Origin: JAGOEF01 sp964511665
Lineage (GTDB): Bacteria > Bacteroidota > Bacteroidia > Bacteroidales > ML635J-15
Assembly (NCBI GenBank): GCA_964511665.1
Contig: CAZEHA010000002.1
Span: 62,001-126,000, forward strand
Reading direction: 5' to 3'
DNA: 64,000 nt
Under the pieces are notes generated by a model. It worked only from the letters and a program-made list of their open reading frames with translations, was not told the origin of the DNA and searched no databases. Position numbers and translations under genes: made by a program. Below are positions 35,825 to 44,457 of this stretch, piece by piece (positions within the stretch are counted from its first letter, which is position 1; every line of letters begins with the position of its first letter).

Positions 35825-36709
35825 ATGAAGTATTTTATCGGATTCGGCTTATTAATTATAATATGTGGTTCTTGCAATATGTCGCCACAGGCAAAAAGAG
35901 AAAAAGAACTGGAAGCCACTGTAGAGAGCCTGAAAAAAAGCAACGAAGAACTTCGAAAAACCGAATCGGAGAGAGAAGCAGCCATTGAAACATTCATTAA
36001 AACGCTGAGCGAGATTAGCACTAACCTCGAAATTATAAAGCAAAAAGAAAATATTATTTCGATGGCAACAATTGATGTTGAAATGAACCCTGTTGAAATC
36101 GAAAGAATTAGCAGCGACATTCTATTAATAAACGATTTGCTTGATTTGAACCGAAGAACTCTTTCGGACTTAAACAAGGAGTTAATGAATAGTGTGATTT
36201 ATTCGGAAGAATTACAGAAGGTAATCGACAATTTTTCGATAATTGTAAACCAACAGGAGCTCGAAATCGCGCATTTGCACGACCAGTTAAAAAAGATGAA
36301 CAATACCTTTGTGATTCTGCAAACAGTTATCGACTCGCTGAATGATGCCAGCTACAAACAGTTAGAAAAAATTAAAGAGCAAGAGAAACTTATAAATACA
36401 GGCTATTTTATAACCGGCAATGCAGGTCAACTTTCGGTACTCGACATTGTTTCGCCGGCAGGGGGCATTTTAGGCATCGGGACAGTTTATTTACTCAATG
36501 AGGATTTCGATAAAAGTGAATTTACCGAAATAGATATATACGAAACAAAGAAAATTCCTCTCAACTGCCAACATGCAAAACTACTATCGGTGCATCCTTC
36601 GTACTCCTATAAATTCGATGGCCCGTCAAACTATATCAACAATCTTATAATTACAAGGCCTCGTGAATTTTGGAGTAATACAAAATACTTGATAATTCTT
36701 AAAAAATAG
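35825..36709 (+). CDS. Coiled-coil lipoprotein of unknown function
   Basis: A 294-residue protein. The lipoprotein signal has lipobox CGSC (Cys at residue 17) if started at MKYF (35825); ATG 35819 is also possible. Residues of about 20-195 are charged heptad-like sequence (REKELEATVESLKKSNEELR; later EIAHLHDQLKKMNNTF) predicted as long coiled coil. A short globular end (about 200-294) contains ISPAGGILGIGTVYL-like strands. It would be anchored in the outer or inner membrane with a rod in the periplasm. The coiled coil followed by a small C-terminal domain resembles uncharacterised Bacteroidota lipoproteins. Function unknown. Confidence 0.7.
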   Translation: MKYFIGFGLLIIICGSCNMSPQAKREKELEATVESLKKSNEELRKTESEREAAIETFIKTLSEISTNLEIIKQKENIISMATIDVEMNPVEIERISSDILLINDLLDLNRRTLSDLNKELMNSVIYSEELQKVIDNFSIIVNQQELEIAHLHDQLKKMNNTFVILQTVIDSLNDASYKQLEKIKEQEKLINTGYFITGNAGQLSVLDIVSPAGGILGIGTVYLLNEDFDKSEFTEIDIYETKKIPLNCQHAKLLSVHPSYSYKFDGPSNYINNLIITRPREFWSNTKYLIILKK

Positions 36710-36755
36710 TTTTTCATTCGACAAAATCGGGCAAATTAATACAGAGAAGAATTTT

Positions 36756-37238
36756 ATGTCGTTTTACAATTTAAAGTTTAAAAGCTCTCGTGGCGAAATA
36801 ATCAGTATGGAACAATACCGGGGTAAAGTTCTATTAATTGTAAATACGGCTACTCAATGTGGGCTTGTAGCGCAATTTGAAGAGCTCGAAAACCTACATC
36901 AAAAGTACAAAAATGAAAAATTCGCTATAATCGGATTCCCCTGTAACCAATTTGCAAACCAAGAGCCGGAATCAAATGAAACAATGGCAGCAACCTGTAA
37001 AATAAACTTTGGTGTCACGTTTCTGTTATCAGAAAAAATACTAGTGAATGGAGAAAACACCCATCCTGTGTTTTTATATTTAAAAGAACATTCACAAACC
37101 GGTTTATTTGGGCGAAAAATACGTTGGAATTTTACGAAATTTTTAGTTTCAACCGATGCGAAAACCATAAAACGATATTCTCCTACAAAAAAACCGATGC
37201 GTATAGAAAAAGATATAATTGCATTCTTAAAACAATGA
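36756..37238 (+). CDS. Glutathione peroxidase-type thiol peroxidase, cytoplasmic
   Basis: A 160-residue peroxidase without signal peptide. The peroxidatic Cys is in LIVNTATQCGLVAQF, the family Gln-containing motif in IGFPCNQFANQEP, and the Trp-Asn pair in RWNFTKFLV. A Cys in TCKINFGVTF aligns with the resolving Cys of thioredoxin-dependent enzymes such as yeast Gpx3. So it probably reduces H2O2 or lipid hydroperoxides with thioredoxin (trxB is in the window), not glutathione. A second, exported homologue is at 50220-50753. Confidence 0.92.
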   Translation: MSFYNLKFKSSRGEIISMEQYRGKVLLIVNTATQCGLVAQFEELENLHQKYKNEKFAIIGFPCNQFANQEPESNETMAATCKINFGVTFLLSEKILVNGENTHPVFLYLKEHSQTGLFGRKIRWNFTKFLVSTDAKTIKRYSPTKKPMRIEKDIIAFLKQ

Positions 37239-37482
37239 TCAACTATCTTCATCCACTGGCATCAGCCGCCATTTCTATTGCCTGATAAGCCACACAGGAT
37301 ATATTATTTCAACGGTAATGGTAACTAAGGCAGCGACACATTTAATTGATTATTAATATGTTTTCACTATTACAGTTCGTGTTCTACAGCAATAAAAAAT
37401 AATGCTGCATAAAACAAAAAAACCAAAACCGCTTCATTATATTAGCAGCCTATGAATATTACAAATTAAAATAAGAATACCC

Positions 37483-39258
37483 ATGTCAGGAAAAACCTTT
37501 GTAGAAAAAGTTCTCGGAGCAAATTCAGGAGCTATTGTCTTTCGCAAGCCTAATTTGGTGCTTACCCACGACAACACCGAAAGTATTAAAAACACATTCA
37601 ACAAGATGGGTGGCAGCACGGTGCACGACCCCGATCAGATACTGGTTGTGCTCGATCACAACGCCCCTCCTACCAGTTCAAAACTGGCCACATCGTATCA
37701 AAACATCAGAAACTTTGTTAAAGAACAGGGTCTTAAAAAGTTTCACGATGTTGGCGACGGAATATGTCATCAGTTGGTGGCCAACTACGCAGAACCCGGC
37801 ATGATAATAGTGGGCAGCGACAGCCATACCTGCACTGCAGGAGCATTCAACACACTGGCTGCCGGAATCGATCGCACCGAAGCTGCCGGTTTATATAAGA
37901 AGGGCGAAACCTGGTTTCTGGTACCAGAGTCAATGAAGATAATACTTAATGGAAGACTACCAAAAGGTGTTTATGCCAAAGACCTGTCGCTTTGGATTAT
38001 TGGCATGATCGGCTCAGATGGAGCAAATTACATGAGTATTGAATATCATGGCGAAGGCGTAAAAACTCTAAGCATATCCGAAAGGATGACCCTTGCCAAC
38101 CTGGCATCGGAAATGGGTGCTAAAAATGCTGTGTTTCCTGCAGATAGAATCCTCGAAGAACACCTGGGTAAAACGTTGCAGGGTGTTTGGGCCGACGAAG
38201 ATGCTCATTATTTTAAAACAATAGAAATTCACCTCAACGAGATCTTTCCTTTGGTTGCTGCTCCTCACAATGTTGATAATGTAAAAGCTGTTTCCGAAGT
38301 TGCAGGGCTCGAACTAAACCAGGGTCTTATTGGCACTTGTACCAATGGAAGGCTCGACGACATAAGAATTGCCGCAGAAATACTCGACGGTAAAAAAGTG
38401 GCCAATGGATTTCAATTGTTGGTTATTCCTGCTTCAAAAGCCATCTATCTGGAAGCGATGAAACTGGGATATGTCGAAAAACTTATGCTTGCAGGAGCCA
38501 ATGTATTGTCGTCTTCGTGTGGTCCTTGTCTGGGTACGGGCCAGGGTATTCCGGGAGACGGATACCGCGTTATAAGTACTGCAAACCGCAACTTTTTAGG
38601 AAGAATGGGTAACGAAAAATCAGAGATTTTTCTGGCCTCACCGGCAACGGTTGCTTATTCGGCAATTTATGGTAAAATAACCGACCCACGCGAAAAAACC
38701 GAAAGCAATACTTACCCCTATTTGTCGCCTCAATCTGCCACCGTATCAATTGCGGCCGACGACAATCGCCGCATAGGCAATGTTTGGAATTACAAAGACA
38801 CCGACAATTTGAACACCGACCAAATGTTTGCAGGCAATCTTACATACAATGTTCTCAGTTCCGATGCATCGGCTATTATGCCACACCTTTTTACCGGTTT
38901 CGATATCAACTTTGCAAAAAATGTCAGCCCTGGCGACATCATCATATGCGGCGACAATTTTGGATGCGGTTCATCGAGAGAGCATCCTTCGGTAGGCCTG
39001 GCACATGCCGGAATTAAAGCAGTAATAGTAAAATCGGTAAATCGCATCTTCTATCGCAGTTCTATCAATCAGGGGCTGGCCCTAATTGTATTACCCGAAG
39101 TGGTTGAAGCATATCAGCCCGGCGATACAGTAGAAGTATTGTTCGAAAAAGGATTGGTGCTTATCAACAACAAAGAATACAGCTTCGAACCCCTGCCCGA
39201 AAAACTGATGGCCATAATTGAGAAAAAAGGATTGGTAAACTGGATAAAAAATCAGTAA
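37483..39258 (+). CDS. Aconitase-family hydro-lyase, LeuC and LeuD domains fused
   Basis: A 591-residue single polypeptide joining the large and small subunits of the 3-isopropylmalate dehydratase/homoaconitase type. Domain 1 (about 1-420) has GSDSHTCTAGAFNTLAAGID, the cluster ligands in LIGTCTNGRLDD and SSSCGPCLGTGQG. The swivel domain (about 450-591) has GDNFGCGSSREHPSVGLAHAG and IFYRSSINQGLALI. This is much shorter than AcnA (about 890) or AcnB. The substrate (citrate, isopropylmalate, homocitrate or methylcitrate) cannot be assigned; no leu, TCA or prp genes are adjacent. It precedes ftcD. Confidence 0.85.
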   Translation: MSGKTFVEKVLGANSGAIVFRKPNLVLTHDNTESIKNTFNKMGGSTVHDPDQILVVLDHNAPPTSSKLATSYQNIRNFVKEQGLKKFHDVGDGICHQLVANYAEPGMIIVGSDSHTCTAGAFNTLAAGIDRTEAAGLYKKGETWFLVPESMKIILNGRLPKGVYAKDLSLWIIGMIGSDGANYMSIEYHGEGVKTLSISERMTLANLASEMGAKNAVFPADRILEEHLGKTLQGVWADEDAHYFKTIEIHLNEIFPLVAAPHNVDNVKAVSEVAGLELNQGLIGTCTNGRLDDIRIAAEILDGKKVANGFQLLVIPASKAIYLEAMKLGYVEKLMLAGANVLSSSCGPCLGTGQGIPGDGYRVISTANRNFLGRMGNEKSEIFLASPATVAYSAIYGKITDPREKTESNTYPYLSPQSATVSIAADDNRRIGNVWNYKDTDNLNTDQMFAGNLTYNVLSSDASAIMPHLFTGFDINFAKNVSPGDIIICGDNFGCGSSREHPSVGLAHAGIKAVIVKSVNRIFYRSSINQGLALIVLPEVVEAYQPGDTVEVLFEKGLVLINNKEYSFEPLPEKLMAIIEKKGLVNWIKNQ

Positions 39259-39307
39259 ACAACGGCTTGCTAATGCAATAACAATAGATTATGGCATTGT
39301 GAGGGTT

Positions 39308-39338
39308 TTCGGGTGATATATATATTATATTGCCCGAA
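39308..39338. other. Thirteen-base-pair hairpin between the hydro-lyase and ftcD
   Basis: TTCGGGTGATATA pairs with TATATTGCCCGAA (two G-T pairs) around a 5-base loop. It has no T run after it, and it stops 7 bases before the -33 box of ftcD. It may slow or end read-through from the upstream gene or be a protein site. Confidence 0.45.
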
Positions 39339-39344
39339 TTGAAA

Positions 39345-39375
39345 TTTGGGCGTTTTTATAAATTTTATTTCTTTG
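39345..39375 (+). promoter_or_regulatory. Probable promoter of ftcD
   Basis: TTTG (39345-39348), 19 bases, TTTCTTTG (39368-39375), with one mismatch in the -7 box. Transcription would start about 13 bases before the ATG. Confidence 0.5.
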
Positions 39376-39393
39376 TAAAAAAAACACTGTATT

Positions 39394-41079
39394 ATGAAAC
39401 AAATCATTGAGTGTGTCCCTAACTTTAGCGAAGGGCGAGACATGAGCATCATTAAACAAATTACCGATGTAATTGAAGCCTGCGACGGTGTGAAACTTCT
39501 CGACGTAGATCCGGGAATGGCAACCAACAGAACCGTTGTTACTTTTGTTGGCAGTCCTGATGAGGTTGTCGAAGCGGCATTTGCAGCAATTAAAAAAGCC
39601 TCCGAAATAATCGACATGCAAAAACACAGTGGAGCTCATCCCCGATTTGGAGCTACCGATGTTTGTCCATTGATACCTGTAGCCAATATAAGCATGGAAG
39701 AGGTGGTTGAATATGCCCGCAAACTGGGCAAACGCGTTGGTGAGGAGTTGGGCATTCCGGTTTATTGCTACGAAAATGCAGCATTCTCTCCCGCACGACG
39801 TAATCTGGCTTATTGCCGCTCGGGTGAATACGAAGGGCTAAAAGAAAAAATCACAAAACCTGAATGGAAACCTGATTTCGGTGACGCAAAATTCAATGCC
39901 CGTTCGGGAGCTGTAGCTGTAGGTGCCCGCGATTTTCTTATTGCAGTGAATTTCAATTTAAATACTACATCCACGCGACGAGCCAATGCTATTGCTTTCG
40001 ATGTGCGTGAGAAGGGACGTCCGATGCGCGAGGGGAATCCTGTTACCGGTAAAGTTGTTACCGATGAGAAAGGAGAACAGGTAATGATTCCCGGCACACT
40101 CAAAGGAACTAAAGCCATTGGATGGTTTATCGACGAATACGGTATCGCTCAGGTTTCGATGAATATTACCAACATATCGCAAACGCCACTGCATGTGGCT
40201 TTCGATGAAATATCAGCCAAAGCTGCAGCTAGAGGTGTTCGGATAACCGGAACCGAAATAGTAGGTCTGGTTCCTAAAAAGACCCTTATCGAAGCGGGTA
40301 TCTATTTTCTTAAGAAACAACAGCGATCGGTTGGAATATCTGAAGAAGAAATTTTAAAAATCGCCGTTAAATCGATGGGGCTCGACGATTTGAAACCATT
40401 CGATCCGAAAGAAAAAATAATAGAGTACCTGATTGAATCGGATAATAGCGACAAGAAACTCATTGATTTAACCTGTAAGGGTTTTGCCAACGAAACAGCA
40501 TCTGAATCACCAGCACCGGGAGGAGGATCAATCAGTGCATATCTTGGAGCGCTAGGAGCTGCCCTAGGTACCATGGTGGCTAATTTGTCGTCGCACAAAG
40601 CAGGTTGGGACGATAGATGGGAAGAGTTTTCAGACTGGGCAGCCAAAGGCCAGGCACTAAAAGATAAATTATTGTTTTTGGTTGACGAAGATACCGCATC
40701 GTTCAATAGAATTATGGATGCCTTTGGGTTGCCCAAAGGAACCGAATCCGAAAAGGCAGCGCGCAAACAAGCCATACAGGATGCAACCAAATATGCCACC
40801 GAAATACCCTATGTTACCATGCAGGCTACTTTCGATTGCTTCGAATTGTGCGAAGCCATGGTTAACACCGGTAATCCGAATTCCATTACCGATGCAGCAG
40901 TGGGGGCTCTTTGCTGCCGCAGTGCTGTGATTGGAGCTTTTCTCAATGTAAAAATAAATGCAGGAGGCCTCGATGACAAAGTTTTTGCTGCCGAAATCAT
41001 TGCTAAAGCAGAGGCAATAAAACAAAAAGCCATTGACAAAGAAGCAGAAATTTTGGATTATGTGCTTGGTAAAATTTGA
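39394..41079 (+). CDS. ftcD: Glutamate formimidoyltransferase/formimino-THF cyclodeaminase
   Basis: A 561-residue bifunctional enzyme. The N-terminal formiminotransferase domain (about 1-300) begins IIECVPNFSEGRDMSII and includes HSGAHPRFGATDVCP; the cyclodeaminase domain (about 345-550) has ETASESPAPGGGSISAYLGA. It transfers the formimino group of formiminoglutamate, made in histidine degradation, to tetrahydrofolate and then releases ammonia to give methenyl-THF. The hut genes usual for this pathway (hutH, hutU, hutI) are not in the window. A hairpin terminator follows 33 bases after the stop. Confidence 0.95.
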   Translation: MKQIIECVPNFSEGRDMSIIKQITDVIEACDGVKLLDVDPGMATNRTVVTFVGSPDEVVEAAFAAIKKASEIIDMQKHSGAHPRFGATDVCPLIPVANISMEEVVEYARKLGKRVGEELGIPVYCYENAAFSPARRNLAYCRSGEYEGLKEKITKPEWKPDFGDAKFNARSGAVAVGARDFLIAVNFNLNTTSTRRANAIAFDVREKGRPMREGNPVTGKVVTDEKGEQVMIPGTLKGTKAIGWFIDEYGIAQVSMNITNISQTPLHVAFDEISAKAAARGVRITGTEIVGLVPKKTLIEAGIYFLKKQQRSVGISEEEILKIAVKSMGLDDLKPFDPKEKIIEYLIESDNSDKKLIDLTCKGFANETASESPAPGGGSISAYLGALGAALGTMVANLSSHKAGWDDRWEEFSDWAAKGQALKDKLLFLVDEDTASFNRIMDAFGLPKGTESEKAARKQAIQDATKYATEIPYVTMQATFDCFELCEAMVNTGNPNSITDAAVGALCCRSAVIGAFLNVKINAGGLDDKVFAAEIIAKAEAIKQKAIDKEAEILDYVLGKI

Positions 41080-41111
41080 ATTCAAAGCGAGAAATCTTAG
41101 AATATGGAAAG

Positions 41112-41145
41112 AAAAACACCGTGCCATGCAACGGTGTTTTTCTTT
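41112..41145 (+). terminator. Intrinsic terminator after ftcD
   Basis: AAAAACACCGT, an 8-base loop, ACGGTGTTTTT then TCTTT. Near-perfect stem followed by a T run. Confidence 0.85.
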
Positions 41146-41238
41146 GTAACTGCTTCAAATACACCTTCGACTTTTAGTTTTTTTTGTTAAAAAACGATTT
41201 AACTGACAAACAACATATTCAAGCAAAGCGTTTTTTTT

Positions 41239-41246
41239 TAATTTTG
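41239..41246 (+). promoter_or_regulatory. Probable -7 element of the 2-oxoacid oxidoreductase operon
   Basis: TAATTTTG, an exact TAnnTTTG 31 bases before the ATG at 41278. No TTTG at the usual distance. Confidence 0.4.
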
Positions 41247-41277
41247 AACAGATTTTTAATTCAAAACATAATGTATT

Positions 41278-41505
41278 ATGGCAAAAATAAGAGGAGCTAT
41301 TGTTGTTGATACCGAAAGGTGCAAAGGCTGTGGGGTTTGCGTACCTGCCTGCCCTCAAGAGGTAATAGTTTTAGGGAAACTGGTAAACCGCAAGGGTTAT
41401 AATTTTGCAGTTATGGGTAAACCCGAAGACTGTATCGGCTGTGCAAACTGTGCTATTGTTTGCCCCGATGGCGTGATTTCGGTTTATAAGGTTAAACTAG
41501 GATAA
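41278..41505 (+). CDS. korD: 2-oxoacid:ferredoxin oxidoreductase, ferredoxin (delta) subunit
   Basis: A 75-residue 2[4Fe-4S] ferredoxin. Two CxxCxxCxxxC(P) sets are visible: CKGCGVCVPACPQ and CIGCANCAIVCPD. It is the electron-transfer subunit of the four-gene complex encoded by this operon, in the order delta, alpha, beta, gamma. It passes electrons from the catalytic subunits to free ferredoxin. The symbol follows 2-oxoglutarate oxidoreductase; a branched-chain (Vor) complex would look the same. Confidence 0.9.
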   Translation: MAKIRGAIVVDTERCKGCGVCVPACPQEVIVLGKLVNRKGYNFAVMGKPEDCIGCANCAIVCPDGVISVYKVKLG

Positions 41506-41526
41506 CAAATCATCAAATTTAGAATA

Positions 41527-42612
41527 ATGGATAAAGAACTTCGATTAATGAAAGGCAACGAAGCAGTTGCCGAAGCAGCAATTCGTTGCGGTGTCGATGG
41601 TTACTTCGGATATCCTATTACTCCGCAATCGGAAGTAATAGAGTATTTAATGTCGGAAAGACCTCACGAACGCACCGGAATGGTTGTATTACAGGCCGAA
41701 AGCGAAGTAGCAGCCATAAACATGATTTATGGTGCCGCCGGTGCCGGCATGATGGCCATGACAAGTAGCTCAAGCCCGGGTATCAGTTTGAAACAGGAAG
41801 GTATTAGCTATATTGCAGGAGCCGAATTACCTTGTTTAGTTTTAAATGTTGTAAGGGGAGGCCCCGGTTTGGGAACCATACAACCAGGTCAATGCGATTA
41901 TTTTCAGGCGGTTAAGGGCGGAGGACACGGCGACTATCGCCTGATAGTACTCGCACCGGCTTCGGTTCAGGAAATGTATGATTTTGTTGGGCTGGGATTT
42001 GAACTGGCTATGAAATATCGTAACCCCGCGATGATACTCTCCGATGGTGTTATTGGTCAGATGATGGAAAAGGTAGAATTGGGCCCCCAGATTAATCGCC
42101 GCAGTCGCGAAGAAGTAATTAAAAATGCACCATGGGCTACAACCGGTAAAACTCCCGATCGTGAACGCAATATTATTACATCGCTCGATTTAATTGCTGC
42201 AAATCAGGAGAAATTCAACATTAAAATTCAGGCCAAATATGCCAAAATTCAAGAAACAGAAGTGCGTTTCGAAGAAATTGACACCAAAGACGCCGACTAT
42301 ATATTTGTAGCGTACGGATCAAGTTCCCGCATCTGCCAAAGCGCTATGAAAATAGCACGCGCCAAAGGCATTAAGGTTGGATTGTTGAGACCCATTACAT
42401 TGTTCCCCTTCCCCAAAAAACGAATCGCCGAAATGGCTGAAACCGTAAAAGGTTTTTTGTCGGTTGAAATGAGTGCAGGTCAAATGGTAGAAGATGTGCG
42501 CCTCGCCGTTAATGGGAAAAAACCTGTTGAACACTATGGACGTATGGGCGGTATAATTCCTACACCCGAAGAAATAGTTAATGCACTACAACATAAATTA
42601 ATAGGAGGTTAA
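41527..42612 (+). CDS. korA: 2-oxoacid:ferredoxin oxidoreductase, alpha subunit
   Basis: A 361-residue subunit holding the pyrimidine-binding (Pyr) and transketolase C-terminal type domains. MKGNEAVAEAAIRCGVDGYF and GYPITPQSEVIEYL open it, with MTSSSSPGISLKQEGISYIA and GGPGLGTIQPGQCDY in the catalytic half. It oxidatively decarboxylates a 2-oxoacid with CoA. Bacteroidales relatives are annotated as VorB (3-methyl-2-oxobutanoate) or KorA (2-oxoglutarate); sequence alone does not separate them. 21 bases from the ferredoxin gene. Confidence 0.9.
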   Translation: MDKELRLMKGNEAVAEAAIRCGVDGYFGYPITPQSEVIEYLMSERPHERTGMVVLQAESEVAAINMIYGAAGAGMMAMTSSSSPGISLKQEGISYIAGAELPCLVLNVVRGGPGLGTIQPGQCDYFQAVKGGGHGDYRLIVLAPASVQEMYDFVGLGFELAMKYRNPAMILSDGVIGQMMEKVELGPQINRRSREEVIKNAPWATTGKTPDRERNIITSLDLIAANQEKFNIKIQAKYAKIQETEVRFEEIDTKDADYIFVAYGSSSRICQSAMKIARAKGIKVGLLRPITLFPFPKKRIAEMAETVKGFLSVEMSAGQMVEDVRLAVNGKKPVEHYGRMGGIIPTPEEIVNALQHKLIGG

Positions 42613-42616
42613 GGCA

Positions 42617-43405
42617 ATGGCAGATATCACATTACAAGACATCATAAAAGAAGAAAACCTTGTGTACAGCAAAAGCAAGGTTATGACAAACAACGAGTTA
42701 TCGTATTGTCCGGGTTGTGGACATGGAACTGCACATCGCCTTGTTGCCGAAACCATCGAAGAAATGGGAATTCAAACAGAGGTTATTGGCATTTCGCCGG
42801 TGGGGTGCTCGGTGTTAATGTACAACTTTCTCGATATCGATATGCAACAAGCAGCTCATGGGCGTGCTCCTGCTTTAGCTACTGCTATAAAAAGACTGAT
42901 GCCCGATAAATTTGTATTTACCTATCAGGGAGATGGCGACCTGGCTGCCATTGGCACAGCAGAAACCATACATGCGTGCAACCGCGGCGAAAATATTACC
43001 ATTATTTTCGTTAACAACGGAATTTATGGTATGACAGGAGGCCAAATGGCGCCCACAACATTACCCGGGATGCGATCGTCAACCTCGCCCTATGGCCGCG
43101 ATACCACTATGATGGGAAATCCCATTAAAATGACGGAACTGGTTGCTCAACTTGCAGGAACCTACTATGTAACTCGTCAATCGGTTCATACTCCACGCAA
43201 TGTACGCCGTGCAAAAAAAGCAATTCGCACTGCTTTCGAAAATCAGAAACTAAAAAAAGGCCTGTCGTTTGTCGAAATTGTATCGAATTGTAACTCGGGA
43301 TGGAAACTGAATCCTGTAAAAGCTAACGAGTGGATGGAAGAAAACATGTTCCCCTTCTACGAGTTAGGCGATATAAAAGTTGAGGGTAAATTAGTAACTA
43401 AATAA
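42617..43405 (+). CDS. korB: 2-oxoacid:ferredoxin oxidoreductase, beta (TPP) subunit
   Basis: A 262-residue thiamine-pyrophosphate subunit. YCPGCGHGTAHRLVAE binds the pyrophosphate side, and QGDGDLAAIGTAETIHACNR with VNNGIYGMTGGQ is the TPP/Mg motif (GDG...NN). It starts 4 bases after the alpha subunit gene. This domain, with the alpha subunit's Pyr domain, forms the active site. An ordinary length for the family. Confidence 0.92.
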   Translation: MADITLQDIIKEENLVYSKSKVMTNNELSYCPGCGHGTAHRLVAETIEEMGIQTEVIGISPVGCSVLMYNFLDIDMQQAAHGRAPALATAIKRLMPDKFVFTYQGDGDLAAIGTAETIHACNRGENITIIFVNNGIYGMTGGQMAPTTLPGMRSSTSPYGRDTTMMGNPIKMTELVAQLAGTYYVTRQSVHTPRNVRRAKKAIRTAFENQKLKKGLSFVEIVSNCNSGWKLNPVKANEWMEENMFPFYELGDIKVEGKLVTK

Positions 43406-43416
43406 ATTCAGATATT

Positions 43417-43968
43417 ATGACCGAAGAAATTATTATAGCCGGATTTGGCGGACAAGGAGTTCTGTCGATGGGTAAAATTCTTGCCTATTCAGGTCTCATG
43501 CAAGGTCAGGAAGTTTCTTGGATGCCTTCATACGGACCCGAAATGAGAGGTGGCACTTCGAATGTTACTGTTATCATCAGCGACGAACGTATCAGCTCAC
43601 CAATTCTTACTCAATACGACACCGCAATTGTGCTTAACCAGCCATCGCTCGACAAGTTCGAAAAAATGGTAAAACCCGGTGGACTGCTTCTATACGATCC
43701 TAACGGGATCACCAGCCCACCCAGCCGTACCGATATCAATATTTACAAGATTGCGGCAACCGATACTGCGATAAAGATGGGGTATGGCAAAGTTTTCAAC
43801 ATGATGGTATTGGGTGGTTTTATCAAAATAAAACCCATAGTTAAAATCGAAAATGTAATGGCCGGATTGAAAAAATCGTTGCCGGTGCGCAATCACAACC
43901 TTCTGCCAATGAACGAAGAAGCCATTACAAAAGGCCTCGAGATTGTGGAAGCCGTTAATGTATTATAG
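43417..43968 (+). CDS. korC: 2-oxoacid:ferredoxin oxidoreductase, gamma subunit
   Basis: A 183-residue gamma subunit, opening IIIAGFGGQGVLSMGKIL, a Rossmann-like start typical of the family, then SWMPSYGPEMRGGTSNVTV. It completes the complex encoded by 41278-43968. The gene lies 11 bases after korB and is followed by a strong terminator. Confidence 0.92.
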   Translation: MTEEIIIAGFGGQGVLSMGKILAYSGLMQGQEVSWMPSYGPEMRGGTSNVTVIISDERISSPILTQYDTAIVLNQPSLDKFEKMVKPGGLLLYDPNGITSPPSRTDINIYKIAATDTAIKMGYGKVFNMMVLGGFIKIKPIVKIENVMAGLKKSLPVRNHNLLPMNEEAITKGLEIVEAVNVL

Positions 43969-43984
43969 AATTTAGAAACGTTTT

Positions 43985-44019
43985 AAAAACTCCGGTTGTT
44001 TAATCGGAGTTTTTTTTTT
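43985..44019. terminator. Terminator after the oxidoreductase operon, probably bidirectional
   Basis: AAAAACTCCG, a 10-base loop, CGGAGT followed by about ten Ts. The A5 on the left makes a usable T run on the minus strand for the NifX-like gene as well. Confidence 0.88.
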
Positions 44020-44072
44020 CAAAAGATTAATCCTCAAGCAAATCGCTCACAATAATATGACTCATCTGTGAG

Positions 44073-44450
44073 CTAATGGCCACAAGAATGGCCACTATTA
44101 TGATGATTATGCCGACAACTGCTGCCGGAATCAGAAATGTTTCCATTGAGATATGCTTGTACCACATCGGCTGCTTTTCCTGAGCAACCACGCACCACAT
44201 CGATGCCCCAATGGTTTAACACATGGATCGCACCTTCGCCAATACCCGCTGCTAACATTACGCTAACACCCTGCTCGGCCAGCACTGCCCCAATATTCGA
44301 CTTACATCCGCATCCTTGCGGTGAATCGATAGTGTCGACACCGATAATTTGATTGCTTTCGTTTACCGAAAACACCGAGTAGGCCTGGCAGTGGCCAAAA
44401 TGAGAATCGATATTGCCATCGAAGGCAAGGGGAACTGCAATTTTCTTCAT
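44073..44450 (-). CDS. NifX/NifB-type Fe-Mo cofactor-binding domain protein with His/Cys tail
   Basis: A 125-residue member of the dinitrogenase iron-molybdenum cofactor-binding family. MKKIAVPLAFDGNIDSHFGH is the typical start, with QGCGCKSNIGAVLAEQGVSV and GCSGKAADVVQAYL later. No nif gene is near, and such proteins occur widely in non-fixers. The last 20 residues (CRHNHHNSGHSCGH) are rich in His and Cys and look like a metal-binding tail. It lies 7 bases after the OsmC gene and is probably cotranscribed with it. Actual cofactor unknown. Confidence 0.85.
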   Translation of the reverse strand: MKKIAVPLAFDGNIDSHFGHCQAYSVFSVNESNQIIGVDTIDSPQGCGCKSNIGAVLAEQGVSVMLAAGIGEGAIHVLNHWGIDVVRGCSGKAADVVQAYLNGNISDSGSSCRHNHHNSGHSCGH

Positions 44451-44457
44451 CATATTT

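Noticed and set aside
44073..44450. Nitrogen fixation locus
   Set aside because: The NifX-like domain occurs widely in non-fixing bacteria and no other nif gene is in the window.
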